NCBI RefSeq assembly: GCF_024362695.1
Contig: NC_065407.1
Span: 17,670,001 to 17,734,000, forward strand
Length of the DNA: 64,000 nucleotides
Reading direction: 5' to 3'
Source: Pectinophora gossypiella
Lineage: Eukaryota > Arthropoda > Insecta > Lepidoptera > Gelechiidae
Shown: positions 29,400-41,599 of the stretch, piece after piece
Position numbering within the stretch: position 1 is the stretch's first letter
Layout of the letters: every line of letters begins with the position of its first letter
Made by a program: the position numbers and the translations under genes
Notes under the pieces: model-generated
Seen by the model: only the letters and a program-made list of their open reading frames with translations
The model's database searches: none
Told to the model about the DNA's origin: nothing

Positions 29400-30340
29400 C
29401 TTTTTTTCTGCAGATCAACAGAGACCCTTTAAACTGCACATGATTATTTTCCATTCAATAGTATTTCCGTTCGTTGGCATACCTTACCAATGTATAAAAC
29501 TATGTAGGCAACCAAGATTACATCCTTAACAGAATTAAGTTTTCAAATACCTCTGGTCAAACGAACAACCGAGTGGGGAAGAAAGGCAATTTGATCGCAG
29601 CCTTTGATGTGAGACGGAATGCCGCCGTAACTTGTCGAATTCAACAACAATTGGAAAACGTAGCAATAGGCCTACATTCCCAACTAGAACGTAGAGACGT
29701 GGAGGGAGATACTAGTGGAACATAACAGCGATACGAGATAATATGACGAATATAATATGAGGAAAAAAACATTTTTTTCCGTCATCGCTTATCACCATCG
29801 TCTAACTAAGGTTAATTAATTGTTTCGAATATAAACCCTCTCAAACAATGCCCAGAGTTTTTTTTTTGTGCCGCGTGAGAGCACTTTGTTCGACCAAGTA
29901 GGTAATGCCATCTGAGACTAAAATAAGTCATAAATAAAATATTTTTTTATTTTTTTCATGTTCAAGGGTTAACACTTGTAGCCGATTCTGGTGAACACAA
30001 ACTTAACAGTTTTTCTTGACTGTTGTAAAACTAGCTCAATCTCTTTCTTCCACTCGCAGTAGGTGAAGGACGGTATAATTATAAAGATCTTATAATGTTC
30101 TTAAGATGATGAGATGATGATAAAGTGTAAAGATGTTATAAATTATAAATTGTATTTCTAATGCTATAAATAAAAGACTTTTGTAGGTAATTTAAAAAAA
30201 TATATAATTAAAAAGTAAAAAAAAAATATAAAGATGTCACACAAAAATAAGATAAAATATTATACCCTTTGACAAAAATAATAATAATGCAACGTCATTT
30301 CTGCTTTGAAGAAATATAAATACCTCTATTATCTCTCTCT
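29400..30340. other. Spacer, no gene seen
   Basis: AT-rich. A fragment at 29,880-29,940 ('cgaccaagtaggtaatgcc') resembles the LINE 3' UTR better preserved at 31,107-31,300. Confidence 0.4.
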
Positions 30341-30344
30341 ATTT

Positions 30345-30440
30345 AAGAGCTGCGCTCTTGTCGGTGGAGTAACCGCCATCCCTCTCTTTTTCCAGCCAAA
30401 ACCTTCACCTCCCGATACGACACGACCTGCACCTTCTCTT
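30345..30440 (+). repeat. Repeat fragment shared with 57,415-57,600
   Basis: 'ttaagagctgcgctcttgtc' and 'ggtggagtaaccgccat' parallel 'ttaagagccacgctcttgtc' at 57.4 kb. AAGAGC...GCTCTT is a small hairpin. Confidence 0.5.
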
Positions 30441-30580
30441 TTACTTGTTTCATAAATGTTCCTCTATTATATACTTTATATATTTACCTGTATATAATAC
30501 AGTTAGTGACAACGTAAGTAAAACTTTAAGGGGTGATTCAGTTTATGATTCTAAGTTGATATCGAAAAAAAAAATATATC

Positions 30581-30692
30581 CCCAATCCGCTCTGGGCCCG
30601 CGTGAGCCTTAAACCATTAAGACTCGATCTCCCTATCCATCCATAGGAAAGGCCCGTGCCCCAGCAATGGAGACTTTAGTGGGCTGGTGATG
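30581..30692 (+). repeat. RTE-type 3' tail fragment
   Basis: 'ctgggcccgcgtgagcctta', 'cgatctccctatccatcc' and 'cccgtgccccagcaatggag', then 'gggctggtgatg', as in the composite SINE tails. Confidence 0.65.
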
Positions 30693-31009
30693 AACTGCAA
30701 ACAATTATCTTCGAAATTTAAGTATACTTAGTGTGGATGTAACTGTTATTTCAGTATCAGATCATCCCTTGGAATAAAACTGCGGCTGTTATTGGTTCTG
30801 CGTGGACGACCAAAGACGGCCTCAATACAGAGAACAACGCGAATCATTCCATATATCGTTGCTGTTGCAAGTAATATAGATAGAAATACATTCTACAAAG
30901 AAAACTTCCGAATACATCCCGCTTAGGGGCGGTACTGAAAAGTATCGGCGTCCGAAGGACGTAATATACGATCCCGACGACCCGATTACTCTAGCCATAG
31001 AGGCAGCCA

Positions 31010-31302
31010 ATCAGCTCGCGACACCAAACACTTCAGGACCCCGATACCGACCCCGCCGGCGTGGTCGACGATTTCCCTCAATCAGTGCTTATCGCTATCG
31101 ACCCTCTAGGGTCGATTAATTCTTTCAAATATTTTTCCTCTCAGACAACGCCCTGTGTCGAGGTTCGCACCCAACTGGGCACCTTCAGGCCTGTTGTCTT
31201 AAACGTTGTACCGGGTGAGAGCCTTCAGCGCTCCCCATTTGTCCGGCCAAGTAGTTAATGCCATCTGGGCAAATCTATAATAAATCACGTCAAAAAAAAA
31301 AA
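31010..31302 (+). mobile_element. LINE 3' end, 5'-truncated, with poly-A
   Basis: The upstream part encodes TPNTSGPRYRPRRRGRRFP and ends at a stop near 31,120, fitting a LINE ORF C-terminus. The 3' UTR contains 'caaatatttttcctctcaga', 'cgttgtaccgggtgagagc' and 'gtccggccaagtag', and an A-run at 31,292-31,302. Partner copies are at 55,951-56,139 and, in pieces, at 52.6 and 63.3 kb. Confidence 0.65.
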
Positions 31303-31415
31303 TACAAATAAAACTTTTTACTATATGAAAATTAATATATTTTTCGTAATTAATACACACATACGAAAACGAACTTTGAAGAAAAACGAAGTTTTGTCTA
31401 ACATTAATACTGTTT

Positions 31416-31716
31416 TCTTCTTTCGTGTGGGTTGTGTTATCAATAATCGACCTCACCAATCCTGATGTTAGGGTTACTATTGAGCCACCAAAAACCCATA
31501 ACATGGCTCGTGTAACGATTTCATTCTTAGGTACTTAAGCAGGCACTTACTAAGTAAATAGTACCAGGGACTGCCTGCTTAACGTGCCCCCGTGGTCAAT
31601 CTACATCACCTAATCACACTAGGGATCACAAAGTATAAACATATCACAAAAATAGATTGAAACCCGGGATCTCCGGATCATGAGCCTAACCCTCAACCAG
31701 TGGACCACGAAATCTT
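31416..31716 (-). repeat. SINE family A copy, nearly full length
   Basis: Runs from 'tcttctttcgtgtgggttgt' to a reversed tRNA-like head ending near 31,716. Only part of the middle is lost. Confidence 0.8.
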
Positions 31717-31719
31717 TTA

Positions 31720-32900
31720 ATTAATATTTCAATACTTAAACGACGAATATAAGTAGCTCAGTCCTAGATAATAATACAGCAGCGTATTTTTGAAAGAATC
31801 ATGTTGCAAGTGGGACCAGGATGTTCGGTGATTGTTTAGATATAATCAACTCTGGATAGAATTGATATAATGCCCCCAATTCCTGTAGACACCTCCTAAT
31901 TTTATTTTAAGTTATACCCGTCATTTTCTTATCCGCCGAAAAGGAAAGAGACGGGGGTTAAAACGAATGAATAATCCGCTACGAATAAACTAGGCATCTT
32001 GCTGGTATGCAATCCGTTTGACGTGCTGTCTACTTAATTATGTCGGGTTATTGGCCGATGTAAAATTTTTAGCCGGTTGTTTTAGATTTCTGCTTAAAAT
32101 TGACGTGTATTCCATAAATTTGGTGCCTGTCGCTTACCCGTCCCTTTCTATTTCAACGGATAAGAAAATGACAGGTATAACTAAAAATAAAATTAGATGG
32201 CGTCTGCAGAAATCGGGGCCATAAGGTACTTATTTTTCTACTTACAGAATTTTGAGAGTGAAAAATCCTAAATATTTTAAAGAAAACCCGACAGACACTG
32301 GGCATGTTCTTGCAATACTCGAAATAAAGACCGGAAAGGTTGTGAATTCCCGCCTTTGTACGCCGCGTGATTGCAACAGCGCGGCTCCCTCGTAGCGACA
32401 TCTAGCGGCGGAAATGGGAACCGCTTAGCGCCTCTGATTGAACAAGCTATGAAACTGTACATCGTTCTGTTTCTATTTGGTTCCCAGTGCCGCGATATTG
32501 GACAATAACTGTTGGTTCAAAGCGAGAATGGATATTGCATTGGTGCACGTTAAAACGCGCTCCTAGATGCGGTCGAGGGTATAGGCTTGTAGGGGCTTTG
32601 TTGTTGTGCTCTGCCTTTTGAAAACTTTTTCGTAGAGAATGCTGTTGTAATGTTAGTGGACAAGTGTATCCTTTCGCTGTCCTAGTACTATAAAGAAGAC
32701 TGTCAGGTATTCATTGTAAGATAGTAAACAATCGTACGATGCCGAATATTGGTTTGGTTCTGTGGAACAATGGACCTTATATAAATTAAATAATTTAATT
32801 GAATAAATATTTTTGATACGAAACCTTTGTGAAACATCAAGGATAGTTTTAGAGTTGGTAACACTTAAAACTCTAAAAATATTGATTGTATTAAAAAAAG
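31720..32900. other. AT-rich spacer, no gene seen
   Basis: No supported ORF or repeat. The short ORFs at 32,018-32,224 (+) and 32,153-32,462 (-) overlap and have no motif. Confidence 0.4.
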
Positions 32901-32904
32901 AAAA

Positions 32905-33003
32905 AAGCTCGAAAGCTCGTTGAGGTGTGGATATTTAGTTCATTATGCAATGGATGTACCTCTGACTACCCCATTGGGATATAGTCGTGAGCTTATATTA
33001 TTT
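32905..33003 (+). repeat. SINE family C2 3' end
   Basis: 'gctcgttgaggtgtgg', 'gtacctctgactaccccatt' and 'gggatatagtcgtgagc'. Confidence 0.7.
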
Positions 33004-33114
33004 TACGCTAAGTCTATATTGAAAACAGTGTACATTAAAAAGATGACGTCTCCAGTTCCACTTATTCCTTAAACATATACAAAACTGCTTGAAAAAACCT
33101 TTAAGCTATAAAGG

Positions 33115-33330
33115 CGGCGTCACACCGAGCCGATTACAAGAATGTCTTACGGTACAATCCCTTTGAGGCGCGTGCATAAATAAAGCTAACCGTGTACAAA
33201 CTAGCCGGGACAAATCGGACCGGTCCGCTGGGCCGGCGGGACGGTCCGGGCCGGTGGACTCACACAATTTGTTATGTAAATGTGGCTTGTCGACACGAGT
33301 ACTGTTGCAGCCAACAGCCAACAGAAAAAT
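33115..33330. other. GC-rich islet
   Basis: GC-rich core with CCGG-rich inverted segments ('ggaccggtccgctgggccgg' and 'acggtccgggccggtgg'). No gene seen. Confidence 0.35.
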
Positions 33331-33479
33331 AGTTGATGTTTTAAATGTATATTGCTTACCGGGACAGTGGAAATATTATCCGTGGTGGTAACATGGACAG
33401 TGCTAATATTGTATGGTTTTTTTTATAGGGTTACAAAATGATAAATGTTTTTTTTTTGTTTAATATTTTTTTTTAAAGA

Positions 33480-33655
33480 AGGGCTAGGGCCCAGTCCTGA
33501 GGTTTTTCTTGCAGCTTCTTTTCCCCGGCTACCCAGCTTAAGAGAAGCTGCAGTAGTTTTAGTCGGATGAAACGTTCATTATGTAAAAAAAATACGATTT
33601 AAAGTGTAATTATGTTACCTACTGAATAAATATATTTTTGAATTTGAATTACAAT
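33480..33655 (+). repeat. Repeat 3' end shared with 54,430-54,500
   Basis: 'atacgatttaaagtgtaa', 'gttacctactgaataaata' and an AT tail match 54.4 kb. A LINE or SINE end is likely. Confidence 0.5.
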
Positions 33656-34054
33656 TCACGTTCCAAAGCAAACTAAAATAATGTGAATATATTAAACAAT
33701 GTTATATATAGAATCAATCCCCTTATACTAGTCGCAGCGGCGTACATCGGCAGCGGCGGTGTGGCCCAGTAATCCGGACAGTAAAATTTTAGTGTCGCCG
33801 TATCTGTAGGCTTAGCGATAAGCCAACTGCAGGTAGGATGCCACTCTTATCTAGCCGGCTGTAGTGTCTGGTGGGTCTAGCCACTATAGTTTCCATTATC
33901 TAAGCTCTCATTATTGCTTATTGCAACAAATTCGCAGTGGCGTGGTGGAAATCGGAACCTGGAACGTGTCGGTTGATCGTTTTGTGGAATAGAATCGCCA
34001 ATTTGTTATATAAAGTAAACGATTACAATCATAATAGTAATAAAAATAATTATA

Positions 34055-34543
34055 CAGGGTGTTAGTGACATCGTAACGAAAACTTTGAGGGATGTTTCAG
34101 ACCATGATTCTGAGTTGATATTAAGTGGAATTTTCCGTCGCAAAAGTATGGATAGGAAAATAATTAAAAAAAAACACAAAAAAATTCATGAATTTTTTGA
34201 CAGGAAATTCCACTTGATATCAACTCAGAATCATGGTCTGAATCATCCCCCTCAATATTCGTTATGGTGTCACTAACACCCATACCTACTTGTATGGCTA
34301 CCGTATGTACTTGTACGGGGTGTAAGTGACATCGTAACAAATACTGAGAGAGATGATTCACCTGATTATTCTTAGTTAATATCAAGTGGAATTTTCCATC
34401 GCAAAAGTATAGAATTGAAAATAATTTTAAAAAACTAAAAAAAATACATGATTTTTGCGACGGAAAAATCCACTTGATATCGACTCAGAATCATGGTCTG
34501 ACTCATCCCTCAAAGTTTTCGTTACGATGTCACTAACACCCTG
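34055..34543. mobile_element. Dimeric fold-back MITE, copy 2, TA-flanked
   Basis: The 489-bp unit starts CAGGGTGTTAGTGACATCG and ends CGATGTCACTAACACCCTG, with TA on both outer sides. It is made of two fold-back monomers (34,055-34,282 and 34,314-34,543), each a long inverted repeat around an AT loop. The linker holds CTATGTACTTGTAC-like sequence (GTATGTACTTGTACGGGGTG). The outer TA pair suggests a Tc1/mariner-type TA target for the whole dimer. Confidence 0.85.
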
Positions 34544-34604
34544 TATATAAAAATGTTTAAAAATGAATTGTCAATCAAAATTAAAAAGAAATCTCTATTA
34601 GAAA

Positions 34605-34720
34605 ATACATGATAATAGAAGCATGAGAAATGTGTCAGGATCGAAGCAAATGGAATTATATAGTGACTGCTTACCCCGGTGGGAAATAGGCGTGAGTTTA
34701 TGAATATAGGTATGTATAAT
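34605..34720 (+). repeat. Repeat family C3 copy
   Basis: 'gtgtcaggatcgaagcaaat', 'ctgcttaccccggtggg' and 'aataggcgtgagtttatg'. Confidence 0.75.
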
Positions 34721-34969
34721 AATATAAAATTGTTTAAATATGTAGTCAATTTAAAAAAGTAGTTTCTTACATTTCCTCAACAGAAAATCTATCTCAGTAC
34801 CTCTGATATGATAATCTGTGTTTTGCCATTACGCCACTATTGAAGTCATGAATGCATAAAAATCTCCATCACTAAACAGCTTACCTATGTATAACAATAC
34901 ATATTAAGCTAAAGCTGGAATAATCTCCTATTTACAAGCTCATTTCTAAGCCCGCACCTTGAGACCGGC

Positions 34970-35170
34970 GGAGTAACTCTCGGAACACAAAACGCGCAGA
35001 CAAACTAACTGGAGGAACTATTTACATGGGGGGCGAGTTGCAGGCAGGTGGGGGTCCATTTCCATAACTAATTAAATCGCGGCAAGTTGGGCCACGGCCA
35101 CACCTGCCACTGCCCGCTGCGGCCCGCTGCGGCCCGCTTCGGTGCGGAGCGGCCGCGACAGGTGACGCGT
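34970..35170. other. GC-rich islet
   Basis: Tandem 'cccgctgcgg' units at about 35,110-35,140. No gene seen. Confidence 0.35.
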
Positions 35171-35399
35171 ACTTCTAAACCTCAGCTACTGGGCTTTATT
35201 CCTACTCGAATTGTATTAGATACTCAAATTAAGTTGAAAGAAGGGTCATTACTCTCTTTATCCAAGTCTTGTCATTACCCTTTTTATCTAAGGCTTTTTT
35301 AAATCTCTTTTAAAAGAGTAATTGTCAAAGCTTAAGTATCTTGCCGTAACAATTAGTCTATTTTTAAAGATGATCCAACACACAACACCACTAAAGTAT

Positions 35400-35475
35400 A
35401 TACTACTACTAGTAGTGATATACCATACACCTCTGCCTACCCCTTCGGGGATACAGACGTGATTTTATGTTGTGT
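35400..35475 (+). repeat. SINE family C1 3' end
   Basis: 'acacctctgcctacccc', 'ttcggggatacagacgtgat' and a short tail. Confidence 0.7.
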
Positions 35476-35539
35476 GATTTCAATACAATTACAAAATTAG
35501 CATGCGTAGTTTAACATGCATTTTTATATATAACAATAA

Positions 35540-35690
35540 TCATATAACATAACATAACAAATACTTTATTGCACAAACAGGAAAAAACAAAATACAAAAT
35601 AAAAGAGAAATAAAATTAGTACAATAGGCGGCCTTATTGCTAAGTAGCAATCTCTTCCAGGCAACCTTTAAGTATAGGAGATATTGTAAT
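35540..35690 (-). repeat. LINE 3' end, reversed
   Basis: 'actttattgcacaaacagg', 'acaataggcggccttattgc' and 'tcttccaggcaacctt'. Reversed, it ends in GCAATAAAGT. Same family as 48,262-48,385 and 51,925-52,066. Confidence 0.65.
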
Positions 35691-35699
35691 AAGACCATC

Positions 35700-37100
35700 T
35701 CAGCGTTCATAACTTATCAAATAGAACTAAAAGCGCTCGGTGCTGCGCTCCCCACACGTTCACCACTTGGTCGATGATTCGTAATAGGGTTGACAGTATT
35801 TTACAAAAAAAAAATATTCCTGCTTTGAATAGATATTGTTAAAGCCCCTTTTATTAATGATCTCCTTGTAAGTTTAATGGAAAATGTATGAGAGACAAGG
35901 GTGCATACGTGAAGAGTTCCGTAAAGAATCGTCGAGAATAATGTGATAAATTATTCGAGTGAATTGTATTTATAATGAAAAATGTGAGCATGTCAGTTTT
36001 GGATTTTCTACTTTCGAATTTAATGAATCTTCATCAATAAATGTGAAAAATTACGATGTTGATTACCTATGCCACCGCACTTGATGACTTTATAAAAGTT
36101 GATGAAGCCATAATTTACATCTAAGATTTATAGTAGGCAGTATTGAAATGACAGTAATAGCCATTTACATTTGTACTACGAATACAAATGAACAAAAGTA
36201 CAAAATTTAGGAGGAAAACATAAAAAATACACTCATTTTTAAATATTAAAAAAAGGAACTAATTAAATCCAGTATGATCACAGCATTGTAATATAATAAT
36301 TAATATAATTCTGGGTCATAATATGATTTCTCAACACACTTTTGAAGAATTACTGCGTATAGGTACATGTAACATATTTCGGTATTGTGAGAAATAGAGC
36401 AACCAAAGAGCAAACGTTCAGTCACTGAGCCCAGCGAATTATTTGTAAACAGTGGTAAAATTATAAACGATTAGTTGTCATAATTATAAAATTTATGTTT
36501 TTGTAGGTGTTTTTGGTCTATTACAAAAGCGAGATGTAACCAGGAGTCAAGTCAGTCTCAAGTGCAACCAGCTAATTTATTACTTTGCAAGAAACTGATT
36601 AGACTTTTGTACCTTATCGTACATTTAAAATAATATTCTATTGTAAAGAAACCTTTTAACTTTACGAGAACAATTAACAAAATCCATTCGATAAAAAAAA
36701 CATTTATACCAAACTATTTACTTTTAAACGCTCAGCAGAGCATCGTTTAAAATGACAATTAACCAATTGTCCGGAATGTTCGAGGGGTCCAATTAAGCCG
36801 CAGTGGATACAATGATGCGAAGTAAATAATCATCACTGATGGTAGTAATAATAATAATAAAAATAAAGGTCTATCGCGCGTGCAAGCGAGCTACGCTACC
36901 CGTAATGACAGTGAGCGTAATGACACGCCCTGGGTCGATGAGTACCAGTACCTATACTATACATGCTAATGTGTTGGATATAAACTGGTTTTATCCAGTA
37001 CGTTACCTGATTATTTTGGCCAAAATGCGTCATATTGGAATTATACTAGATCAGTTTCTTGAGCTGCTTATTTTCTTCAACCTCAACAGCTTTGCTGAAA
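35700..37100. other. AT-rich spacer, no gene seen
   Basis: No supported coding or repeat structure. The ORF at 36,839-37,204 runs into SINE A sequence and is not called. Confidence 0.4.
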
Positions 37101-37108
37101 AATTACTT

Positions 37109-37275
37109 CACTCTTCTTCTTCTTTTTCACTCGTGCGGGTTGTGATGATCCGTGCTTCCGAAGGCACGTTAAGCTGTTGGTCCCGGTTACTAGTCGTTAA
37201 ATGAGTCATGTCAGGGGCCTTTGGCGGTTCAATAGTAACCCTGACACCAGGGTTGATGAGGTTGGTAATGAGTTC
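37109..37275. repeat. SINE family A, chimeric inverted copy
   Basis: The first 35 bases are the family end in minus orientation ('cactcgtgcgggttgtga'). At about 37,146 the sequence switches to plus-orientation body ('gatccgtgcttccgaaggca', 'gtcaggggcctttggcgg'). Confidence 0.65.
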
Positions 37276-37554
37276 ACTTAAAATATTATATTATATTTTA
37301 TTATTTTAAATATGGTTTTTTTCGACTTACGATATATGTACCTCTGCCTACCCTTTGTGATACTCGTATAGTCACAGAACTTGTGTTTTATAATATATTA
37401 TTCATTGAATTGCTAATTTTGTGTAATTTGGTACCAACGATCAAGACAGTGTCACAATACGAACTATCACCAATTCACCAGCCCAGGTATCAGAGGCATG
37501 GCTATCGGGAGTCATTCTCGACACAATAGCCAGTTAGGGGGCGATTACCATACT

Positions 37555-37605
37555 GCGTCCCGGTCCCCGCCCCGCCCCGCACCCCGCGCCCCGCCCCGCC
37601 GGCGT
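37555..37605. repeat. CCGCCCC-type simple repeat
   Basis: C-rich tandem of CCCCGC units; a GC-rich low-complexity patch. Confidence 0.7.
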
Positions 37606-37915
37606 CTACCATTGAATCAATCACGATGATTGCCTGATTGCACCTTGATGGACGGTAAATGGATTTGCACGTGAGAAGCTGGAAGAATCGCTTTAAGCGA
37701 GAGGTAGCCAATTGATGTTCATTTGTTGATGACAAAATCGTCCTTGCCGTTGCTGTAGCACACTCAAATAAACCAGAAAGATGTTGTGTGATTAAAATCA
37801 CAATCTTGGAATGACATAGAGGAGGCTTACCAACAGTAGGCTAAATATTAAATATATAGATACATTCAATATGATCATAAATAGTATGTAAAAAATACAA
37901 TGCTGTATTAAATGA

Positions 37916-38466
37916 GAGACCCCCCACATTAGCGTCTTTCGAGCGTCGTCTCCTCTCGCGTACAATCAGTGTGAAAATGGATTCCGACGAAGAAACACTG
38001 CTTAATATTAATATTACTGATCCAAAAAATACGCAAACGAAAAAGGAAACATCGTCGTCAACATTGGAAACATCCTCTGTGTAGTGTTAGAGTTCAGGAA
38101 AGCGATTATTTCGTATTGTATTGTCAACATATAAAAAATAATAAAAAACACTTTTATGATTATTTACGGATGCCAAAACGAATATTTGACGCACTATTAC
38201 AATTGATACATAACGATATAAAATATCAAGATACCCATAATAGTGGATTGCGTTGTGCAATGTACTTGTTCCCAATAAAAGGTTGAAGTGGCGCCACGGC
38301 GACGCGACGTCAACACCGCGGTGACGCGACGCCAGCGCCGCGGACGGTCGGCGTTCGGCTGCCGGCCAGCGCCGGCGTCGCGTCGCCGCGTCGACGACGT
38401 CGCGTAGACGTCGCGCAGACGCTGGCACGACGACGAAGCTCGAAAGACGCTAATGTGGGGGATCTC
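37916..38466. mobile_element. Non-autonomous PIF/Harbinger-type element
   Basis: Terminal inverted repeats of about 29 bp start GAGAYCCCCCACATTAGCG and run through TCTTTCGAGC. The flanking triplet TGA occurs at both ends (37,913-37,915 and 38,467-38,469), fitting 3-bp Harbinger duplications. The left half holds a transposase N-terminal fragment. The right half (38,288-38,450) is very GC-rich, dominated by GCGTCG/GACGTC motifs. Confidence 0.8.
37977..38285 (+). pseudogene. Harbinger transposase N-terminal fragment, frameshifted
   Basis: ATG at 37,977 opens MDSDEETLLNINITD. After a frame change near 38,040 the frame reads RKHRRQHWKHPLCSVR, then HFYDYLRMPKRIFDALLQLI and DTHNSGLRC, stopping near 38,285. 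The 'R..W.HP' and 'F..Y.RM....FD.LL..I' patterns are those of HARBI1-like transposases. The DDE catalytic part is absent. Confidence 0.7.
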
Positions 38467-38994
38467 TGAATTGTATTACGAATATTATTCAAGATGATAT
38501 TGGATATCGAGTATGCCTTACGTCATAAAGAGAGGGCAAATTGCGGAGAACACTGAATGAAAATCTGGGAATCCTATTTAAATTCCAATCTGGATTGTCT
38601 CACTGCTGCTCAAAAGCCTCTCTCCTCTCCTACGATTATTTTATGGGTTTCATTCCTTGTTTTTTTTTAAAGGGAAGATTTTGCCTCAATGCGTTTTATC
38701 CACGTGATTTATCGCCTTATATATTGTTAAGTTCAACTGTTGTAAACTTGACGCCTGATAAAATACCTAGTTTGAAATTATCGCAAACATTAATCGGTAA
38801 ATACGAATAAAATTGAACGAAAGCAATTATTAAAGAATATGTTCAGTTGATAAAACAAAAAATAAACATAATCGATTTTAAGAATTATGAATGATATATT
38901 ATAATCAGTATAAATTCCATACAGTTTAAAATATAAATCGTGTAATAGAAGCGATTATCTCATAGATAGCGCATAGCTCTCAACGGTGCTAACT

Positions 38995-39075
38995 CCCACA
39001 TTTGCTGTCTGCGTGATATATAATCTACCCCGATAGGGAGTACGGGCGTGAATATAATGTATGTATGTATGAGGC
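38995..39075 (+). repeat. Family D/C-type 3' tail
   Basis: 'taatctaccccgataggg', 'agtacgggcgtgaa' and (TATG)n. Confidence 0.55.
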
Positions 39076-39559
39076 AGGAGATAATGTTATTCGTCCCTCG
39101 GCGTGAATAACGCAGCTTATCGCAACGTTTGACTAACGATTTACGATACTTTGACCTAATTTTTAATCAGTTAGTTTATACATAACTTTTGTGGTATTTC
39201 ATTGAAGATTATGTAACAGATTAAAGTCGCTTAAAAGTTACGTCCATTGAAAATACTTACTGAAGAAGTACATATTTAAATTAAGATTGACGACGTATAT
39301 TAAGTAGATATATATATAATAATATTCGCAGATATAATATGTAAATTGAGGTCTAGTTTATTAATAAAAAAAAACATAATAAAAATAAATCCAGAAAATT
39401 GTAGTGATGAAACATAGAGGAGAGATCTACTTTGTCTGGTTTTAATGTATGGTGTGGTGTACCTAGAAATGGGTCGGTTCATGCATTATCTCTCTATAAG
39501 GCATTAGAGTAGTTAAAGACAATACATGCAAGCAAGCAAGTAACACCAATTACTTGATC

Positions 39560-39800
39560 ATTTGCATAAAGCGAAGTCCGAGTCAAGACAGAACCACAAA
39601 GCGAGGCTAAAGTGACCGTAGCGGCAATAATCGCGTAGCGTCGTAGCACGCTCGTAACGGCGCGGTGTAGCACATTCGTAGCCCTTCAATTTAGTATGTA
39701 AATGCATCTTTTGTCCGGCGTCCGTCCCGTCGGGCGACTCTATAAATTTGTTCGAATACTGTTGCACATTTTGTGTGCAATTTTGTGCAGTTACATCGGC
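39560..39800. other. GC-rich islet
   Basis: CpG-rich stretch ('gcgtagcgtcgtagcacgc', 'ccgtcccgtcgggcgac'). ORF 39,558-39,803 (-) has no motif. Confidence 0.35.
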
Positions 39801-39809
39801 CATCGGTAA

Positions 39810-41075
39810 CTATGATGATCAGCCTCTGTTATACGTTGTGCGTGTGGGTGACCCTCTAATGGGTGAATCCTACTACTCAAACTAAATCTACGAGTTTACC
39901 TGCTGTTTAGAACTTTTACGAATTATAACAGATGCATTAGATGCTTACATATCACGCCACAAATTGAGTATTATTTTTTACAAACTGTATGTAACGTGGG
40001 ACACGCCTCCTTAGACGACTTTCACGGCATGTCTCAGAAAATAAACTATATAGTTTTTCTTTTTTTCTTTACTAATAGTAAAACTTAAATGGGGCAAGAT
40101 ACTAACATTATTCCATATTTTATTCAGTGTTATATAAATAAATACTGTCTTGTGAAGGTACGTGTGAGAGTGGCTGCTCCGCGGGGGGTCGTCCAAGTTC
40201 CCGCGCTCAGCGTCACCGGATATTGAGCCCGCCGCCACTTCCGGTTGCTGCTGACGTATGACGTATCCACCAAATAACGTTCCTTTAACAACATCGTAGA
40301 AATGTGCTGCCCTAAAATAATATTTTTAAACTAACTTGAAAGATACGATGAATTGATTGATTTTTGTCATTTTACCTTGAATTGAATGTGACATGTGTAT
40401 ACCAAATATATGATAATGTCTAAACTCACTACTATATTCCCAATAGGGCTAGTCAGAGGTGTATTGCTATAGATGGATTGAATATATATACGTAATTAAT
40501 ATAATCATAAAAATAATGTAACTTACCCACCTACTGAAAGACAAAGAAACGACACGGCACGAAATTACACTCTAAAAATCCATTAATAAATACCAAATAA
40601 CAGCCCATCAAACTTTATAAACTGTAATTAAAAATAAAACACTCTTGAATTTATTTATAACAGTTTTATTAATTTACTGTATATTTTAATAAATAAACAT
40701 AAAATTCAAATACAGTAGCAAGTCCAATAAACAGCTGAAACTTAAAACAAACTTGGAATAAAAATTAAAAAGTGTATTTTTAAAAACGAGTGCGGGCTTA
40801 TTTCCGAACGAGTCATTTGCTATTCAACATGTAAATTGTTGGGAGTTTCAAATCAAAATACAAAGTAAGACGGGATGATGGAACTTGCTACAACTTTTTT
40901 ATTCTTCATAATTCATCTTAATACTTTAATACGGATCGGATGATATTAAAATTTTCTTTTCGAATTACATTGAAATGTACTCCCGTTGACAATATCATTT
41001 TTGAAAACTTGTAAAGTTTGTGAATATTCAAGAAGTGATCATTTTAATATTTATTATTCAAATAAGTCCCTGTGG
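39810..41075. other. AT-rich spacer, no gene seen
   Basis: No supported feature apart from a small GC-rich patch at 40,170-40,260. Confidence 0.4.
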
Positions 41076-41079
41076 TTCT

Positions 41080-41345
41080 GTTTGTTACCGTCTTGCTTCG
41101 TAAATGGGGAACACCGGTTCGAACTCTAGTACCGGACTTGCACCAATGAGTTATTAATTTATTTTAAAAGTGCAGTTTTCACTACCACAGTTGGCTCGGC
41201 CATTATAGACGGCAATACGGCTCGCCATCTATCTCGTTGGTCTAACAGAAAAGCTCGTTGAGGTGTGGGTGTCTTACTTAGTTCACTATGCGTTGAATGT
41301 ACCTCTGAATACCCCAGTCGGGAATATAGTCGCAATGGTACAATA
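41080..41345 (+). repeat. SINE family C2, near full length
   Basis: A tRNA-like head with a B box (CCGGTTCGAACTC, about 41,113-41,125) is followed by the body ('cacgttgg'-type phrase 'tctcgttggtctaacaga'), then 'gtacctctgaataccccag' and 'tcgggaatatagtcg'. This copy shows that the C2 3' end belongs to a tRNA-derived SINE. Confidence 0.65.
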
Positions 41346-41599
41346 TAAACAAATTGATGTTGACGTCAACTTTTCTTATTTATAAGAGGGAGTTTACCAA
41401 CGCGAAATCAAAATCGTAATATATTTCCAGTTACAAAAAATCGCTATATGTTGGACATCTAGATTTAGATGTTAGCTAGATAGCGCTCTGTATATTTTAT
41501 ATACTAAAAGGATACGATTTTACTTGTTCAAAGTCATCCAAGAAAACTGTCTCCTAACTTAAAGAATAAAGATAAACATGTGACAGAGGTAAGTCCATA

